Part shown: positions 1 to 10,903 of the stretch, piece by piece | How the letters are laid out: each line of letters opens with the position of its first letter | Position numbering within the stretch: the first letter of the stretch is position 1 | Assembly: GCF_002938425.1 (NCBI RefSeq) | Contig: NZ_POQU01000023.1 | Span: forward strand, 1-42,332 | Reading direction: 5' to 3' | Origin: Blastococcus atacamensis | GTDB taxonomy: Bacteria; Actinomycetota; Actinomycetes; Mycobacteriales; Geodermatophilaceae | DNA: 42,332 bases | The notes under the pieces: generated by a model | Seen by the model: only the letters and a program-made list of their open reading frames with translations | The model's database searches: none | Told to the model about the DNA's origin: nothing | Made by a program: the position numbers and the translations under genes

Positions 1-126
1 CAGCAGGTCCAGCAGCGCGCCGGTCCGGTCGCCGACCACGTCGACCAGCGAGGTCTTGTCGTTGCCGGTGGGTGCGGGCAGCGGGCCGGTACGCTCGACC
101 ACCACGAACCGGGTGACCGCACCGGG
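1..126 (-). CDS. pheA: Prephenate dehydratase, C-terminal (ACT) fragment
   Basis: Read on the minus strand, this end encodes the PGAVTRFVVVERTGP stretch followed by PTGNDKTSLVDVVGD. These are the Thr-Arg-Phe catalytic motif of prephenate dehydratase and the first strand of its regulatory ACT domain (phenylalanine sensing). The enzyme converts prephenate to phenylpyruvate in phenylalanine synthesis. About 42 codons are present. The C-terminus runs off the window, and the roughly 180 N-terminal residues normally preceding TRF are absent: upstream sequence is panE in another reading frame. The family call is firm for such a short piece because the motif is diagnostic. Whether the gene is really broken in the organism is not decidable from this sequence. 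Confidence 0.75.
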
Positions 127-722
127 CCCAGGGGCGAGCCGGCCCGGGTGGTCATCAGGGCCATGGGCGCCAGGAAGCACAGCTTGTCCCAGAGCAGCCC
201 GGCCTCGTCGGGACGGACGGTGGCGTCCACGCCGGCCGCGGACAGGGCGTCGGCCAGGCTCTCGGCTCCCGGCGCCAGCTGGACGGCGACCAGCTGGCCG
301 TCGTGCCGGATCACGCCCGGCGCGGGGCGGGAGGCGAACACCCGGATGGTGCCGGCCACGACGCGGGCACTCGGATAGCGCTCGCGCAGCACCGCCATGT
401 GCTCCACGCCGTTGAGCAGCGGCACCACGACGGCGTCGCCCAGCACCTCGGCCGGAACGCGGTCGAGGGCGGCGTCCAGGTGCGTGGCCTTGGTCGTCAC
501 GAGGAGGACGTCGACCGCGTCGGTCAGCTGCTCGGCACCGCGGACTTCCGCGGAGAGCTCGCCGAACCGGTCGCTGGTCAGCCGCAGACCGGAACGGTCC
601 AGGTGCTCCGCGGTCTCCGGGCGCGCCAGGCAGGTGACGGTGTGCCCCTGCCGGGCGAGCAGCACGGCCAGCAGCCCGCCGACGCCACCAGGTCCGAGCA
701 CGGCGATCCGCAGGAAGGTCAC
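117..722 (-). CDS. panE: 2-dehydropantoate 2-reductase (ketopantoate reductase), N-terminal fragment
   Basis: From a GTG at 722 the product opens with a Rossmann dinucleotide motif (IAVLGPGGVGG) typical of the ApbA/PanE family, which reduces ketopantoate to pantoate with NADPH for coenzyme A synthesis. LLVTTKATHLDAAL, PLLNGVEH and LLWDKLCFLAPMALMTT are family landmarks: the Lys after the nucleotide fold, the Asn loop, and the helix entering the C-terminal domain. About 200 of the usual ~300 residues are present. Identity stops at LGPVR, where the sequence passes into pheA in another frame. The substrate could be a related 2-keto acid, since ApbA-family members are often over-annotated. No strong Shine-Dalgarno site is visible, and a palindromic repeat sits 28 bases upstream. 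Confidence 0.75.
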
Positions 723-750
723 GGAGGCAGCCTGCCACCCGGGCGGGTGA

Positions 751-822
751 GCCGAGTGAGCAGTTGTCGCCGTTCGCCCCGGCGCGCCGGCGCGTGTCGG
801 GGACCGCAGCTGCTCACACGGC
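751..822. repeat. Dispersed palindromic element, copy 1
   Basis: The left arm begins GCCGAGTGAGCAGTTGTCGC; the right arm, read on the opposite strand, begins GCCGTGTGAGCAGCTGCGGT. The centre is a GC-rich imperfect palindrome containing CGTGTCGG. The same architecture (arms starting GCCGAGTG, then GCA and TTG/CTG, and a GACACGCC-like core) recurs at 23078-23150 and 37588-37660, always between genes. Here it lies just upstream of the panE start. Confidence 0.65.
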
Positions 823-905
823 GGGGGCGTCGGTGAGCGTGGCGTCGAGACGGACGAGTCCGTCCACCTCGACCGGGGCCCCGGTGCACCCGTTGCCTGC
901 TGCCG

Positions 906-1124
906 GTGAGGGGGGCGACGTCGCCGACGCCGTCCACCTGCCCGGCCGCCTCCGAGTCGGCGATGGGAGCCGGCGCCGAGCACTTCGGCGGCCTCGCCCG
1001 CGACCTCACCGCCGCGATGGAGGGCTACACCGGCGAGGAGCTCGCCGTCGTCCGCCGCTGGCTCGAGGACATGACCGCCGTCATCACCCGGCACAACCGT
1101 GACTCGGACTCACCGGCGCCGTGA
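906..1124 (+). pseudogene. Possible MarR-family regulator remnant (C-terminal helices)
   Basis: The last ~50 residues of this frame (GAEHFGGLARDLTAAMEGYT, then GEELAVVRRWLEDMTAVI) resemble the C-terminal dimerisation helices of MarR-type transcription factors. The region upstream in the same frame does not encode a winged-helix DNA-binding domain, and no convincing ribosome site precedes any start. A neighbouring frame reads VHLPGRLR, reminiscent of the wing-end HLT-GR motif, so frameshift decay is plausible. It could also be a small unrelated protein starting at the ATG at 963. Confidence is low because only a short helical tail supports the call. Confidence 0.35.
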
Positions 1125-1125
1125 G

Positions 1126-1174
1126 TGTGCGCGGATCGTGGTGATGCCGGCGTCATGAGCCCGATCTGCGCACA
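1126..1174. terminator. Inverted repeat / candidate bidirectional terminator
   Basis: Arms TGTGCGCGGATCG (1126-1138) and CGATCTGCGCACA (1162-1174) pair at 12 of 13 positions, and the 23-base interior is itself partly self-complementary. It lies between the plus-strand MarR-like tail and the end of the minus-strand GroES-like gene, the expected place for a shared terminator. No T-run follows. Confidence 0.5.
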
Positions 1175-1188
1175 GTCGCCGGGGCGGG

Positions 1189-1518
1189 TCAGAGGTAGAG
1201 GCCGGTCGATTCCTCGATGCGCTCGGCGGCGACGGCGTGCACGTCGCGCTCGCGCAGGATGATCAGGTCCTCGCCGTGCACCTCGACCTCGTGCTGGTCC
1301 TCGGGGGAGAAGAGCACCTGGTCGCCGAGCTTCACCTGACGGACGCTCGGGCCGACGCCCTTCGCCTCGCCCCACACCAGCCGCTTGGCCACCTGGGCGG
1401 TCGCGGGGATGAGGATGCCGCCGCTGGAGCGACGGTCGCCGTCCTCCTTGCGCAGCGCCACGAGGATGCGGTCGTGCAGCATCTTGATCGGCAGCTTGCC
1501 GGCGTTGTCCTCAGGCAC
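1189..1518 (-). CDS. GroES-family (Cpn10-like) co-chaperonin paralogue
   Basis: The 109-residue product has the GroES fold signature. LHDRILVAL opens the first beta-strand, SSGGILIPATAQ matches the mobile loop that contacts GroEL, and GDQVLFSPEDQHEVEVHGED and LIILRERDV match the core barrel. Actinobacterial genomes carry such stand-alone GroES-like proteins in addition to the groES next to groEL; no groEL is adjacent here. The C-terminus (RIEESTGLYL) runs slightly past a standard GroES. Whether it caps GroEL or has a specialised role cannot be read from sequence. The gene follows the metallopeptidase gene on the same strand, with a hairpin between them. The ATG start is used. Confidence 0.85.
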   Translation of the reverse strand: MPEDNAGKLPIKMLHDRILVALRKEDGDRRSSGGILIPATAQVAKRLVWGEAKGVGPSVRQVKLGDQVLFSPEDQHEVEVHGEDLIILRERDVHAVAAERIEESTGLYL

Positions 1519-1550
1519 GTCCCGCGACGTTACCCGCAGGTGACGCGCTG

Positions 1551-1611
1551 GAACGGCCCGCTCCCGGGGCCCGCCGCGAGCTTGCGAGTGGTGGGGAGGA
1601 GCGGGTCCTCA
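1551..1611 (-). repeat. Hairpin repeat family, copy B (terminator-like)
   Basis: Read on the minus strand this is a long imperfect hairpin whose apex contains CACCACTCGCAAGCTCGC and whose feet are GGACCCGCTCC and GGAGCGGGCC. It begins within the last codons of the metallopeptidase gene and so sits where a terminator is expected. Relatives with the same apex occur at 8412-8474 and 29658-29712. Confidence 0.55.
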
Positions 1612-1956
1612 TGCCCAGCCGAGCTCGTGGAGGCGGTCCTCCTCGATGCCGAAGTGGTGCGCGATCTCGTGCACCACGGTGATCGTGACCTCTTCGACCA
1701 CGTCGTCGGCCGTCTCGCAGATGTCACAGATCGCCTCGCGGTAGATCATGATCCGGTCCGGCAGCGCCCCGCCGTACTCCCAGCCGCGCTCGGTCAGCGC
1801 GTAGCCCTCGTAGAGCCCCAGCAGCTCGGGCTCGTCGGGGTTCCGGTCCTCCACCAGGACGACGACGTTGTCCAGCAGCGCCATCAGCTCTTCGGGCACC
1901 TCGTCCAGGGCGTCGGCGACGAGCCCTTCGAACACCGGCAGGGGCAGCGGCTTCAC
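1609..1956 (-). CDS. Minimal zinc metallopeptidase (PF06262 family)
   Basis: The 115-residue protein ends with HEIAHHFGIEEDRLHELG, a HExxH zinc-binding motif (His96, Glu97, His100) characteristic of the small actinobacterial zincins of PF06262. Upstream segments (EELMALLDNVVVLVED, LLGLYEG, LPDRIMIYR) are also family-typical. Substrates of this family are unknown. I chose the GTG at 1956 because GGGAG lies 6 bases before it; an open frame reaches 2025, but the extra residues are arginine/proline-rich and not family-like. It is on the same strand as guaB1, 91 bases downstream of its stop. Confidence 0.85.
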   Translation of the reverse strand: MKPLPLPVFEGLVADALDEVPEELMALLDNVVVLVEDRNPDEPELLGLYEGYALTERGWEYGGALPDRIMIYREAICDICETADDVVEEVTITVVHEIAHHFGIEEDRLHELGWA

Positions 1957-1995
1957 CCGGCACTCCCGCGCCGTTGCGCCCAGAAGTACCCCTGG

Positions 1996-2047
1996 ACGCC
2001 TCGTGAGCGGTCCTTCCGGGCGCAATCGGCCGTGAGCACGCGAGGCG

Positions 2048-2048
<1 letters not shown>
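1996..2048 (-). terminator. Candidate terminator after guaB1
   Basis: ACGCCTCG (1996-2003) and CGAGGCGT (2041-2048) form an 8-bp stem with a long loop, directly abutting the guaB1 stop codon. It is only moderately convincing because the loop is 37 bases. Confidence 0.3.
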
Positions 2049-5865
<3,817 letters not shown>

Positions 5866-5876
5866 CCGGAGCCACG

Positions 5877-6686
5877 ATGTCTGACTGGCTGCCCCGGCTG
5901 ATCGCCAGCGACATGGACGGCACGCTGCTGCGCTCCGACGAGTCGGTCAGCTCCGCAACGGTCGCCGAGCTCGACGGCTGGCGCTCCGACGGCGTCCCGC
6001 TCGTGCTGGCCACCGGCCGGCCGCCGCGCTGGATGCACGGCGTCCGCGAGGTGCTCCGCTCCGGGACCGCCGTCTGCTGCAACGGCGCGGTGCTGCTGGA
6101 CCTGGAGCCGATGGAGATCATCGACGAGGCCCCGCTGCATCCCGACGCGCTGGAGTCGATCACCGCGGGGCTCCGGGCCCGCCAGCCGACGACCTGGTTC
6201 GCCGTCGAGTACGGCTGGGAGTTCCGCCACGAGCCGGTCTACCGGCCGCGGTGGGACGTCGACGCGCCGGGCGTGGCCCCGGCCGGCCTCGACGAGATGA
6301 CCGCCGTGCCGGTGGCGAAGCTGCTCGCCCGCCACGAGTCGATGGGCCGGGACGCCTTCGTGCGGCTGGTCGAGGAGGTCGTCGGCGACCGCGGCACGGT
6401 CACCAACTCCTCCACCGATGCGCTCGCGGAGATCTCCGGGCCCGGGGTCACCAAGGCCAGCGGCCTGGCGAAAGTCGCGGCCCGGCACGGGATCGGGCCG
6501 GAGGACGTCGTCGTCTTCGGGGACATGCCCAACGACATCGCCGCCTTCGAGTGGGTCCGCGAGGGGGGCGGGCGAGCGGTGGCCATGGCCCACGCGCACC
6601 CTGACCTGATGGCCGTGGCCACCGACGTCACCGGCGGCAACGACGAGGACGGCGTCGCCGCCTTCCTGGCCTCGCTGCGGAGCTGA
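5877..6686 (+). CDS. HAD-superfamily phosphatase (Cof type), second of a pair
   Basis: The 269-residue protein is a paralogue of the preceding gene, starting 11 bases after it. Motif I is IASDMDGTLLRSDESVS, motif II VLATGRPPR, the motif III lysine lies in GVTKASGLAKVAARHG, and motif IV is VFGDMPNDIAAF. Residues lining the cap domain differ from the first copy (for instance TTWFAVEYGWEFRHEP), so the two enzymes probably have different phosphate-ester substrates. It ends the serS operon: the next gene has its own sigma-28-like promoter starting 7 bases after this stop codon. The ATG at 5877 is preceded by CCGGAGCC. Confidence 0.88.
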   Translation: MSDWLPRLIASDMDGTLLRSDESVSSATVAELDGWRSDGVPLVLATGRPPRWMHGVREVLRSGTAVCCNGAVLLDLEPMEIIDEAPLHPDALESITAGLRARQPTTWFAVEYGWEFRHEPVYRPRWDVDAPGVAPAGLDEMTAVPVAKLLARHESMGRDAFVRLVEEVVGDRGTVTNSSTDALAEISGPGVTKASGLAKVAARHGIGPEDVVVFGDMPNDIAAFEWVREGGGRAVAMAHAHPDLMAVATDVTGGNDEDGVAAFLASLRS

Positions 6687-6692
6687 CCCGGG

Positions 6693-6719
6693 TCAACATC
6701 GGACCCGGCCTGCCGAGAA
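6693..6719 (+). promoter_or_regulatory. Sigma-28 (FliA/WhiG)-type promoter of the chemoreceptor gene
   Basis: TCAA (6693-6696), a 15-base spacer, then GCCGAGAA (6712-6719). This closely matches the flagellar sigma-28 consensus (T[AC]AA, N15, GCCGATAA), with one deviation in the -10 box. It lies immediately after the HAD gene and 44 bases before the chemoreceptor start. A small inverted repeat (two ACCGGT boxes, about 6731-6751) lies in the expected leader. Confidence 0.7.
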
Positions 6720-6762
6720 AGACCGGTAGTAGCACCACCGGTTTGAGGAGAGCAGGCAGTCG

Positions 6763-8409
6763 ATGGAGCAGGCGTACCAGGGAGGTGCGCGGTCGGAGGA
6801 CCGCGCGGACGAGGCCGGGCCGGGCCGCGGGTTGTCCGGCGTGGGGCTCCGCAGCCGGCTCCTCGGCGCGATCCTGGTCGTCGCGCTGACCACGATCGGC
6901 GTCGGCGCGTTCGGCATCCAGCGCATGTCGGTGCTGAGCGACCAGGCGAAGAACGTCTACGACGAGGGCACCGTCCCGGTGGACGCCCTGCGTGAGCTCC
7001 AGGTCAACTGGTGGGAGTTCTCGGCCAGCACCGCGCGGGCCAACATCGCGACCCTGCCGCCCGAGAGCCGGGCCTCGTCCCAGCAGAAGGCCGGCGTGGT
7101 GGCCGAGCAGCTCTCGGCGAACACGGCTGCCGCTGCTGAGCTGCCCATGTCCGAGGAGACCCGCGCCGCGTTCGAGGAGTTCTCGGGCGCCGCGGAGCAG
7201 TACCTGGCTCTCCTGGGCCAGCTCGTCGCGGGCACGGGCAAGCTGACGCCCGCCCAGCAGATGGCGATCATCACGCCGATGAACGAGTTCGAGGCGACGA
7301 TCGGGGAGTCCCTCCTGGCGGCCACGGCGTCGGCCACTTCGACCGCCGAGGCCACGACCGTGGAGGCGCAGGACGCCTACGAGACGGCGCGGACGCTCAC
7401 GCTGACGATGATCGTGGCCGGCCTGGCCATCGCCGTCGTCCTCGCACTCGTCGTCGCCCGCGGCGTGACCCGCCCGGTGCAGCGCATCCGCGAGGTGCTC
7501 GGGCAGGTCGCCGAGGGTGACCTCAGCGTGCGCGCCGGCCGGACCGGTGGCGCCGAGCTCGGTGACATGGCCGCGTCGCTGGATGAGACGCTGGACTCGA
7601 TCGGCAGCGTCCTGCTGCTGGTCAGCGACTCCTCGACGCGTCTGGCCGCTGCGTCCCAACAGCTCAACGGTGCCGCCGAGGGCATGCGCCAGAACGCGCA
7701 GACCGCCGCGGGTCAGGCCGACGAGGTCGTGGCCTCGGCCGGTGCCGTCGCCTCGAGCGTCGACACGGTGGCGACGGGTTCCTCGCAGATGGAGTCCGCG
7801 ATCCGGGAGATCTCGCAGAACGCGTCGCAGGCGTCGCGCGTGGCCGGTCAGGCCGTGGACGTCGCCGAGGACACCACCCGCACGGTCGGCAAGCTCGGCG
7901 ACTCGTCGGCGGAGATCGCCACGGTCATCAAGCTGATCAACGGCATCGCCGAGCAGACCAACCTGCTGGCCCTGAACGCCACGATCGAGGCGGCGCGGGC
8001 GGGCGAGGCGGGCAAGGGCTTCGCCGTCGTCGCGAGCGAGGTCAAGGAGCTCGCGCAGGAGACCGCGCGGGCGACCGAGGACATCTCCCAGCGGGTGGAG
8101 GCGATCCAGGCCGACACCGCCGGGGCGGTCGACGCGATCAGCCGGATCAGCACGGTCATCGGCGAGATCAACGACTTCCAGGCGACCATCGCCGCGGCGG
8201 TCGAGGAGCAGACCGCGACCACGAACGAGATGAACCGCAACGTCGCCGAGGCGGCCAGTGGCTCCCAGGGCATCGCCGCGGCGATCACCGGGCTGGCCGC
8301 GGGCACCGCGGAGACCAACCAGCGGGTCGAGGAGGCGCAGCGCGCGGCCTCGGAGCTGGCCAGGATGAGCGGGGAGCTCCAGGAGGCGGTCGGCCGCTTC
8401 CGGATCTGA
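6763..8409 (+). CDS. Methyl-accepting chemotaxis protein
   Basis: This 548-residue membrane chemoreceptor has TM1 at about 29-52, a periplasmic four-helix-bundle sensor (53-208), TM2 at about 209-234, a HAMP linker (about 232-285, [14 protein letters not shown] then VAEGDLSVR), and the cytoplasmic signalling helical hairpin. The hairpin tip, which contacts CheA/CheW, is the highly conserved stretch at about 395-432 ([20 protein letters not shown], then [15 protein letters not shown]). Ligand is unknown; the sensor is alanine-rich with no PAS or Cache fold. Its sigma-28 promoter implies expression with flagella, so the organism is probably motile at some stage. No che or fli genes are in the window. 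GAGGAG lies about 14 bases before the ATG. Confidence 0.95.
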   Translation: MEQAYQGGARSEDRADEAGPGRGLSGVGLRSRLLGAILVVALTTIGVGAFGIQRMSVLSDQAKNVYDEGTVPVDALRELQVNWWEFSASTARANIATLPPESRASSQQKAGVVAEQLSANTAAAAELPMSEETRAAFEEFSGAAEQYLALLGQLVAGTGKLTPAQQMAIITPMNEFEATIGESLLAATASATSTAEATTVEAQDAYETARTLTLTMIVAGLAIAVVLALVVARGVTRPVQRIREVLGQVAEGDLSVRAGRTGGAELGDMAASLDETLDSIGSVLLLVSDSSTRLAAASQQLNGAAEGMRQNAQTAAGQADEVVASAGAVASSVDTVATGSSQMESAIREISQNASQASRVAGQAVDVAEDTTRTVGKLGDSSAEIATVIKLINGIAEQTNLLALNATIEAARAGEAGKGFAVVASEVKELAQETARATEDISQRVEAIQADTAGAVDAISRISTVIGEINDFQATIAAAVEEQTATTNEMNRNVAEAASGSQGIAAAITGLAAGTAETNQRVEEAQRAASELARMSGELQEAVGRFRI

Positions 8410-8411
8410 GC

Positions 8412-8474
8412 AAGGACCTCGCTGCCCCCCGGCGCTCGCAGGCTCGCACCGGGACCCTGCAGCGAGGCCGTTCC
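8412..8474. repeat. Hairpin repeat family, copy C (terminator-like)
   Basis: AAGGACCTCGCTGC and GCAGCGAGGCCGTT form the feet of an imperfect hairpin with apex GGCGCTCGCAGGCTCGCACC. It starts 3 bases after the chemoreceptor stop codon. It shares foot and apex design with the elements at 1551-1611 and 29658-29712. Confidence 0.55.
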
Positions 8475-8487
8475 ATCACGTCACGAT

Positions 8488-8521
8488 CGGCGCCGTCCCC
8501 CGGATCGGGGGGGCGGCGCCG
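8488..8521. terminator. Strong hairpin, shared terminator
   Basis: CGGCGCCGTCCCCC and the facing GGGGGGGCGGCGCCG pair almost perfectly around a 5-base loop. It lies between two convergent genes (chemoreceptor and DUF4190 protein) and can stop transcription from both sides. Confidence 0.65.
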
Positions 8522-8542
8522 TCGTCGTGCTGGAGCGGAGGC

Positions 8543-8815
8543 TCAGGTGAGGATGTTGTAGGCGATCACCATGTTCACGATCGCGACGACGATCGCCACC
8601 ACGCCGAACCAGAGGCCGGCCGTCGCCTGGCCGGTCCGGGTGCCGTTGCGGCGCGCGACGGCGCCCAGCGCGACGCTCACGATGCCGAACGCCAGGCCGA
8701 TGATCGCGAACAGGATCGCGAAGACGACGCCGACGATGCCCGTGATGAGAGAGGCGATCGCGAGGCCGTTCTGGCCGCTCTTCACGGACGGGGTGGTCGA
8801 CTGCTGAGTGGTCAC
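8543..8815 (-). CDS. DUF4190-type small membrane protein
   Basis: The 90-residue protein has a short Gln/Ser/Thr-rich N-terminus, then the pattern NGLAIASLITGIVGVVFAIL of DUF4190 proteins, a first membrane segment (about 20-50) and a second near the C-terminus (about 65-86), with a short RRNGTRTGQA loop between. Family function is unknown; members are common in actinobacteria, often fused or adjacent to signalling proteins. It reads toward the chemoreceptor and shares its terminator. CGGGAGGACCCC precedes the ATG and supplies a good ribosome site. Confidence 0.8.
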   Translation of the reverse strand: MTTQQSTTPSVKSGQNGLAIASLITGIVGVVFAILFAIIGLAFGIVSVALGAVARRNGTRTGQATAGLWFGVVAIVVAIVNMVIAYNILT

Positions 8816-8940
8816 GGGGTCCTCCCGGGGGTGGGGCCGGGTCGTCCCGGCCTCGGAGCCCCGTCAGTGCCCTTTCGACGTCGCAGATGATCATGGTTCA
8901 CCCGCACAGGGGAACCGGTTGGTTCCGGTCTGATCGCGCC

Positions 8941-9492
8941 CTACAGGTACTGGCCGCCGCCCGGGCGGTAGTCGGGGGCCGGCGCGGCCTGCGGGGAACC
9001 GCCCGGCAGGGCCTTCCGGCGCATTTCCTCCAGCTGGGCGCGGGCGGCCATCTGCTGGGCGAACAACGCCGTCTGGATGCCGTGGAAGACGCCCTCCAGC
9101 CATCCCACGAGCTGGGCCTGAGCGATGCGCAGCTCGGCGTCCGACGGCGTCTCGCCCTCGGTGAAGGGCAGCGTGATGCGCGCCAGCTCCTCGCGGAGCT
9201 CCGGCGCCAGCCCCTGCTCCAGCTCGCGGATCGACGAGGCGTGGATGTCACGCAGGCGGTTGCGGCTCGCGTCGTCCAGCGGGGCCGCCCGGACCTCCTC
9301 GAGCAGCTGCTTGATCATCGTGCCGATCCGCATGACCTTCGCCGGCTGCTCGACGAGCTCGCCGACGTGCGTGGCGCCGTCGTCGTCCTGCTCGCCGGCC
9401 TGCGGCATGGGCACGGCGCCCAACGGGCGGCCGTCGGGCCCGACCACGACGACCTGGCGCGGGTGATCGGTGCCGTTCTCCGGTGCTGTCAT
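8941..9492 (-). CDS. bpa: Bacterial proteasome activator
   Basis: This 183-residue homologue of mycobacterial Bpa/PafE is the ATP-independent ring activator that opens the actinobacterial 20S proteasome and feeds it unfolded proteins. The conserved four-helix core is visible: MRIGTMIKQLLEEVRAAPLD, RLRDIHASSIRELEQGLAP, ELRIAQAQLVGWLEGVFHGI and ARAQLEEMRRKALPGG. The protein ends in GQYL, the C-terminal motif that docks into the proteasome alpha-ring pockets. The N-terminal 40 residues are acidic and disordered. It is divergent from the PLP enzyme gene; no proteasome or pup genes are in the window. The ATG at 9492 gives the family-like N-terminus. Confidence 0.95.
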   Translation of the reverse strand: MTAPENGTDHPRQVVVVGPDGRPLGAVPMPQAGEQDDDGATHVGELVEQPAKVMRIGTMIKQLLEEVRAAPLDDASRNRLRDIHASSIRELEQGLAPELREELARITLPFTEGETPSDAELRIAQAQLVGWLEGVFHGIQTALFAQQMAARAQLEEMRRKALPGGSPQAAPAPDYRPGGGQYL

Positions 9493-9588
9493 GCGCCCCA
9501 TCCTGCCTCGTACCTGTGACGGGAACCGCCGGGAGGGCGACGCTCGCGACCCGACCGGCCACCGCGCGTTCCGGACGGTCGCAGCAAC

Positions 9589-9594
9589 TAGGGT
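9589..9594 (+). promoter_or_regulatory. Candidate -10 element, leaderless start
   Basis: TAGGGT fits TANNNT and ends 6 bases before the ATG at 9601, so transcription would begin at or next to the start codon. No Shine-Dalgarno site lies before that ATG, consistent with a leaderless message. Confidence 0.45.
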
Positions 9595-9600
9595 GCCCGC

Positions 9601-10824
9601 ATGTCGAACGGGCCGGGGGGGCTGGACGTCGCGCGCGTCCGTGGCCTCTTCCCGGCCCTCGCCGACGGCTACGTGCACGCCGACGGGCCGGCGGGTTCGC
9701 TGCTCCCGGAGACCGTGGCGCACGCCGTGGGCACGGCCATGCGGATGCCGGTGGCCAACCGGGGCGGGGTGTTCCCCGCATCCGGGCGCTCCGAGGCGCT
9801 GGTCGCCGGTGCGCGGGGGGCCGTCGCCGACCTCGTGGGCGGGCGGTCCGGGGGCGTGATCCTCGGCGCGAACATGACCACGCTGACCTACGCACTCGCC
9901 CGCGCCCTGGCCCGGACGTGGCGGCCCGGCGACGAGATCGTCGTCAGCCGGCTCGACCACGACGCGAACGTGCGGCCGTGGGTGCAGCTGGCCGCCGCCG
10001 TGGGCGCCGAGGTGCGCTGGGCGGAGGTGGACATCGAGACCGGTGAGCTGCCCGCCTGGCAGTACGCCGACCTGATCACCCGCCGGACCCGGCTGGTGGC
10101 GGTCACGGCGGCCAGCAATGCCCTGGGCACCCGGCCCGACGTGGCCGGCATCGCGGCCCAGGCGCACGCCGTGGGCGCGCTGGTCTACGTCGACGCCGTC
10201 CACGCAGCCCCGCACCACTTCCTGGACAAGCGCTCCCTGGGCGCGGACTTCGTGGCGGTGTCGGCCTACAAGTGGTGCGGGCCGCACGTCGGCGCCGTCG
10301 TCGCCGACCCGGAGCTGCTCGAGTACCTGCGCCCGGACAAGCTGGAGCCCTCCTCGGACAAGGTGCCCGAGCGCTTCGAGACCGGCACTCCGCCGTTCGA
10401 GCTGTTCGCGGGGGTCACCGCCGCCGTCGACCACCTGGCCACCCTCTGCGGGGAGGCGACCGGGTCCCGCCGCGAGCGGCTACGCGCCTCGATGGCCGCC
10501 GTCGCCCGGCACGAGGGCGACCTGTTCGAGTGGATGGACCAGGCGCTGCGCGTGATGCGGCACGTGCAGGTGCTCGGCAGCCCCGAGCGCAGCACCCCGA
10601 CGCTGTCGTTCACCGTCGCCGGCATGCGGCCCCGGCAGGTGGCGGCCGAGCTCGCCCGCGCCGGGATCTGCGCGTGGGACGGCGACTTCTACGCCCGCGA
10701 GCTGTTCGACACCCTCGGCGTCAACGAGACCGGGGGAGCGGTGCGGCTCGGGCTGATGCACTACAACACCGGCGACGAGGTCGGCCGCATCATCGACGCG
10801 GTGGCGGCCCTGCGCCCCCGCTGA
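9601..10824 (+). CDS. Cysteine desulfurase-like aminotransferase (class V, VC1184 type)
   Basis: This 407-residue PLP-dependent fold-type I enzyme belongs to the 'cysteine desulfurase-like' subfamily. YVDAVHAAPHHFLD supplies the Asp that binds the pyridine nitrogen and a stacking His. VSAYKWCGPHVGAVV contains the Schiff-base Lys. HADGPAGSLLPETV is the substrate-side N-terminus. The mobile-loop cysteine typical of true SufS/IscS desulfurases is not evident, so the sulfur-transfer role is uncertain; subfamily members have no settled substrate. No suf or isc genes are nearby. It is transcribed alone, divergent from bpa and convergent with the quinone reductase gene. Confidence 0.85.
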   Translation: MSNGPGGLDVARVRGLFPALADGYVHADGPAGSLLPETVAHAVGTAMRMPVANRGGVFPASGRSEALVAGARGAVADLVGGRSGGVILGANMTTLTYALARALARTWRPGDEIVVSRLDHDANVRPWVQLAAAVGAEVRWAEVDIETGELPAWQYADLITRRTRLVAVTAASNALGTRPDVAGIAAQAHAVGALVYVDAVHAAPHHFLDKRSLGADFVAVSAYKWCGPHVGAVVADPELLEYLRPDKLEPSSDKVPERFETGTPPFELFAGVTAAVDHLATLCGEATGSRRERLRASMAAVARHEGDLFEWMDQALRVMRHVQVLGSPERSTPTLSFTVAGMRPRQVAAELARAGICAWDGDFYARELFDTLGVNETGGAVRLGLMHYNTGDEVGRIIDAVAALRPR

Positions 10825-10903
10825 CTGCCGACGCCCGGCGGCGGTGTGCGACGGGGCGCCTCCCGCGGATCGGAAGGCATCCTGCACGCACATCGCGCGG
10901 CGC

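Larger units (their letters stand above)
723..1188. other. Largely non-coding stretch
   Basis: This interval holds one copy of the dispersed palindromic repeat (751-822), a plus-strand open frame that looks like the tail of a MarR-type regulator (906-1124), and a hairpin (1126-1174). I see no intact gene. The other open frames here have the arginine/proline-rich composition of non-coding high-GC sequence. Confidence 0.6.

Noticed and set aside
6720-6762. c-di-GMP riboswitch before the chemoreceptor
   Set aside because: Too short between promoter and start, and the conserved GEMM core sequences are absent; only a small ACCGGT inverted repeat is present.
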